Assembly: GCA_016744275.1 (NCBI GenBank)
Contig: JADGEP010000036.1
Span: 1 to 16,216, forward strand
Length of the DNA stretch: 16,216 nt
Reading direction: 5' to 3'
DNA from: Candidatus Krumholzibacteriia bacterium
GTDB lineage: Bacteria; Krumholzibacteriota; Krumholzibacteriia; LZORAL124-64-63
Shown here: positions 14,617 to 16,216 of the stretch, piece after piece
How positions within the stretch are numbered: the stretch's first letter is position 1
Layout of the letters: every line of letters starts with the position of its first letter
The notes under the pieces: generated by a model
Told to the model about the DNA's origin: nothing
The model's input: only the letters and a program-made list of their open reading frames with translations
Database searches by the model: none
Position numbers and translations under genes: made by a program

Positions 14617-15087
14617 CTAGACGGCCTTTAGGGGAGTTCTCTCCTTGGCCTTGGTTTCTTTCTTCAACAATACGCAGCTTTCTCCGCGGTTGTAGACAAA
14701 GCCCAGGGCCAGGCCAAAAATGACGTGCCCCATCAAACTGGGAAGCATGGCTTGGGCGGCGCCCAGGTTCCAATTCACGCCCAGGCCCATGCCCAACATC
14801 AATGGCATCAGCGTCAGCGGGCCGAGAACCCACCAAACCATGCCATAGGTCGAGCCCGATACCAGGCTCTTGAGGCGACTGGTCGCAAACGGACCGCCCA
14901 CCACGGCGAAGCTGGCGCCGATACCCGCACTGATGACCATGTGCACCAGAAAACCCGCCACGGCATTGGGCTGGCCCACCATCTTGCCGATCATCGGCAG
15001 GGTCCCCATCATCGCCATCATCAGGCCAAATACTGCGCCGCCAACCAACCCGCCAACGGTTCCGTGTTTGATTCTTTTGGCAAACAT
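14617..15087 (-). CDS. Small four-helix membrane protein, function unknown
   Basis: The 156-residue product is mostly hydrophobic and Gly/Met-rich, with about four membrane helices: GGLVGGAVFGLMMAMMG, VHMVISAGIGASFAVVGG, TYGMVWWVLGPLTLMPLMLG and MGHVIFGLALGFVY. The N-terminus is basic (FAKRIKHG), and the hydrophilic tail (KKETKAKERTPLKAV) is probably cytoplasmic. The YGMVWWVLGPLTLMPLMLG segment is reminiscent of a family of uncharacterised prokaryotic membrane proteins, but I can name no function. The start ATG 15087 has GGGAG seven bases upstream. It is transcribed divergently from the ECF sigma factor gene with 132 bp between the starts, so it may be a target of that sigma factor; this is inference from position only. 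Confidence 0.82.
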   Translation of the reverse strand: MFAKRIKHGTVGGLVGGAVFGLMMAMMGTLPMIGKMVGQPNAVAGFLVHMVISAGIGASFAVVGGPFATSRLKSLVSGSTYGMVWWVLGPLTLMPLMLGMGLGVNWNLGAAQAMLPSLMGHVIFGLALGFVYNRGESCVLLKKETKAKERTPLKAV

Positions 15088-15219
15088 TTCAGATCTCCCT
15101 TAGACTGTGTGAAGCCTCGCTCAAGCGGGGCGATTTGTCGGCCGGTGCCGTTCATTGTCTCGGCAGTGAGTGCGCGTGGCCCCGGTTTCATTACAGGTTT
15201 TTTGGAGAAATCTTTGACG

Positions 15220-15822
15220 ATGGCCAACGTCCCCGATCACGAATCCTTCACCGGACCCGCATTTCTGGCCCGGCTCCAGAATCGGGACGCAGACCTGCTG
15301 CGCCAACTTGTGCACCTGTATATGCCTCAGATCCTGCGTGCCGCTCGGGGTGCCGGCCTCAATGCCCAGAATGCCGAAGATGTCACCCAAAACGTGTTTT
15401 TGATCTTCCTGGAAAAAATTGAGGACTTTGAAGGCCGATCTCACGTACGCACCTGGCTGTTTGGCATTCTCTATCGTAAGATTTCAGAGATGAGGCGTTC
15501 GGCCCAAAAAGAGGGCGCTGCCGAAGAAATCGGGGATGTCATGGAAGACCGCTTTCGGACGGACGGCAAATGGTTCAAACCCCCTCGATTGCCCGATGCC
15601 TCGGCCTACGACAATGAAGTCCGGCAACATTTGGACGACTGCCTTGCTGGCATCAATACCGACCAGCGCCTGGCATTCATCATGCGTGAAGTCGAAGAGA
15701 TGGACACCAACGAGATCTGCCGTGTCATGGACGTGAGCCGATCAAATCTGGGCGTGCTCCTGTTCCGGGGGCGAAACCTGCTGCGCAATTGCCTGGAGAA
15801 ACGCAACGTGACACGCGACTAA
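15220..15822 (+). CDS. ECF-type sigma-70 family RNA polymerase sigma factor
   Basis: The 200-residue product contains sigma region 2 (about 25-95), with AEDVTQNVFLIFLEK for core binding and RTWLFGILYRKISEMRR for -10 recognition. An acidic/aromatic linker (DRFRTDGKWFKPPRLP, 111-125) follows, then region 4 (about 135-192), with LAFIMREVEEMDTNEICRVMDVSRSNLGVLLFRGRNLLR as the -35 helix-turn-helix. The linker and the adjacent zinc-finger gene resemble ECF factors paired with small ZAS anti-sigma proteins. I give ATG 15220, but its GGAG (15204-15207) is 12 bases away; an in-frame TTG at 15214 is six bases from it and may be the real start, adding two residues. The open frame further upstream overlaps the divergent gene and is unlikely. 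The anti-sigma gene starts 25 bp downstream. Confidence 0.92.
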   Translation: MANVPDHESFTGPAFLARLQNRDADLLRQLVHLYMPQILRAARGAGLNAQNAEDVTQNVFLIFLEKIEDFEGRSHVRTWLFGILYRKISEMRRSAQKEGAAEEIGDVMEDRFRTDGKWFKPPRLPDASAYDNEVRQHLDDCLAGINTDQRLAFIMREVEEMDTNEICRVMDVSRSNLGVLLFRGRNLLRNCLEKRNVTRD

Positions 15823-15847
15823 GGGGTCGCTGGAAAGAGCATCCGAC

Positions 15848-16108
15848 ATGATGATGAAATGCAAAGAAGTTTCGCACCTGATCGCCTCCAGCGAGGCCGA
15901 AGACCTCGGCTTCATGAAGCGATTCGAGTTGCGCCTGCACCTGATGATGTGCAAACACTGCCAGAACTACGCCGACCAAATCAAAGCTCTCGGCAGGGGA
16001 GCCCGGCGAATGGTCGGAGCTCAGGAACCCAGCTCCGAGGACTTACAAAAACTCGAAGATGAAATCTGCGACAAAATTTGCAATCACGGCGGAGGCGCCC
16101 AGCACTGA
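15848..16108 (+). CDS. Zinc-finger (zf-HC2/ZAS-type) anti-sigma factor
   Basis: The 86-residue product has the ZAS-type zinc signature: Cys5, then His31, Cys35 and Cys38 in RLHLMMCKHC (HxxxCxxC). The CKEVSHLIAS opening and LRLHLMMC core are typical of small soluble anti-sigma factors. There is no membrane segment, so it should act in the cytoplasm, holding the sigma factor encoded 25 bp upstream and releasing it when the zinc site is disturbed, for example by oxidation. That mechanism is known for the family and not shown here. Three ATG codons stand in a row (15848, 15851, 15854) and any could be the start; GGAAAGAG lies upstream at a rather long distance. A strong terminator follows, closing the two-gene operon. 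Confidence 0.88.
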   Translation: MMMKCKEVSHLIASSEAEDLGFMKRFELRLHLMMCKHCQNYADQIKALGRGARRMVGAQEPSSEDLQKLEDEICDKICNHGGGAQH

Positions 16109-16123
16109 TTGCCAAACGAGAAC

Positions 16124-16164
16124 AAAAAGCGGCTGTGGTCTGGCACCACAGCCGCTTTTTTTTT
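16124..16164 (+). terminator. Rho-independent terminator of the sigma/anti-sigma operon, possibly bidirectional
   Basis: AGCGGCTGTGG (16128-16138) and CCACAGCCGCT (16146-16156) form a perfect 11-bp stem with a seven-base loop, followed by nine T (16156-16164). Five A (16124-16128) precede the stem, so it could also stop transcription arriving from the right on the minus strand. Confidence 0.95.
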
Positions 16165-16193
16165 GACGCAGGCCCAACTCCACTGCTGTCAGT

Positions 16194-16216
16194 TCACGAC
16201 CACCTCAACCAAAGGC
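16194..16216 (-). CDS. Possible 3' end of a converging gene (partial)
   Basis: Read leftward from the window edge, one minus-strand frame gives ...PLVEVVVN followed by TGA (16194-16196). The alternating hydrophobic ending would suit a C-terminal beta strand, and the A-flanked terminator just to the left could serve a converging gene. Only seven or eight codons are visible, so this is a weak call and no function can be given. Confidence 0.3.

Overview
The window looks like chromosomal DNA from a GC-rich, Gram-negative heterotrophic bacterium. Two lipoproteins with signal-peptidase-II cysteines, a secreted zinc peptidase and an ECF sigma factor with a zinc-finger anti-sigma factor fit that picture. 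The tandem propeller repeats (IWG...D.VYAVG..G.I.HYDG..W) are a style I associate with myxobacterial/deltaproteobacterial and FCB-type lineages. There is no rRNA or marker gene, so I do not assign a phylum. I see no mobile elements, CRISPR arrays, tRNAs or phage genes.

Layout: a lipoprotein with a cupredoxin-like domain and a rhodanese domain is read rightward at the left end (314-1018). A long leftward block then runs from 14423 down to 1052. In transcription order it holds: a secreted M1-like metallopeptidase; a lipoprotein of fourteen propeller repeats; the aminoacyl-histidine dipeptidase PepD, closed by a clear terminator; a citrate-lyase-type operon (a CitD-CitE fusion, CitF and an ATP-grasp protein); and a second cluster of a pentapeptide-repeat potassium-channel-like protein, an HDOD protein, a DUF1697 protein and a short-chain dehydrogenase. 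At the right end a small four-helix membrane protein (leftward) diverges from an ECF sigma factor and its ZAS-type anti-sigma factor (rightward). A strong hairpin terminator follows, with perhaps the tail of a converging gene beyond it.

How the genes may work together: the citDE-citF-ATP-grasp unit is the most coherent system. Its genes overlap by one base (TGATG) and then by four (ATGA), which implies translational coupling. CitF and CitE would be the CoA-transferase and lyase subunits of a citrate-lyase-like complex that uses the fused CitD domain as acyl carrier. The usual activation genes citC, citX and citG are absent from the window, and an uncharacterised ATP-grasp protein occupies the coupled position. 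This is the best candidate for undescribed biology. A second candidate is the channel-HDOD pair: the shine-dalgarno of the HDOD gene overlaps the stop codon of a pentapeptide-repeat/potassium-channel fusion. The sigma/anti-sigma pair is probably a self-contained stress or redox switch.

All function calls come from reading motifs by eye and from remembered family sequences; no database search was run.
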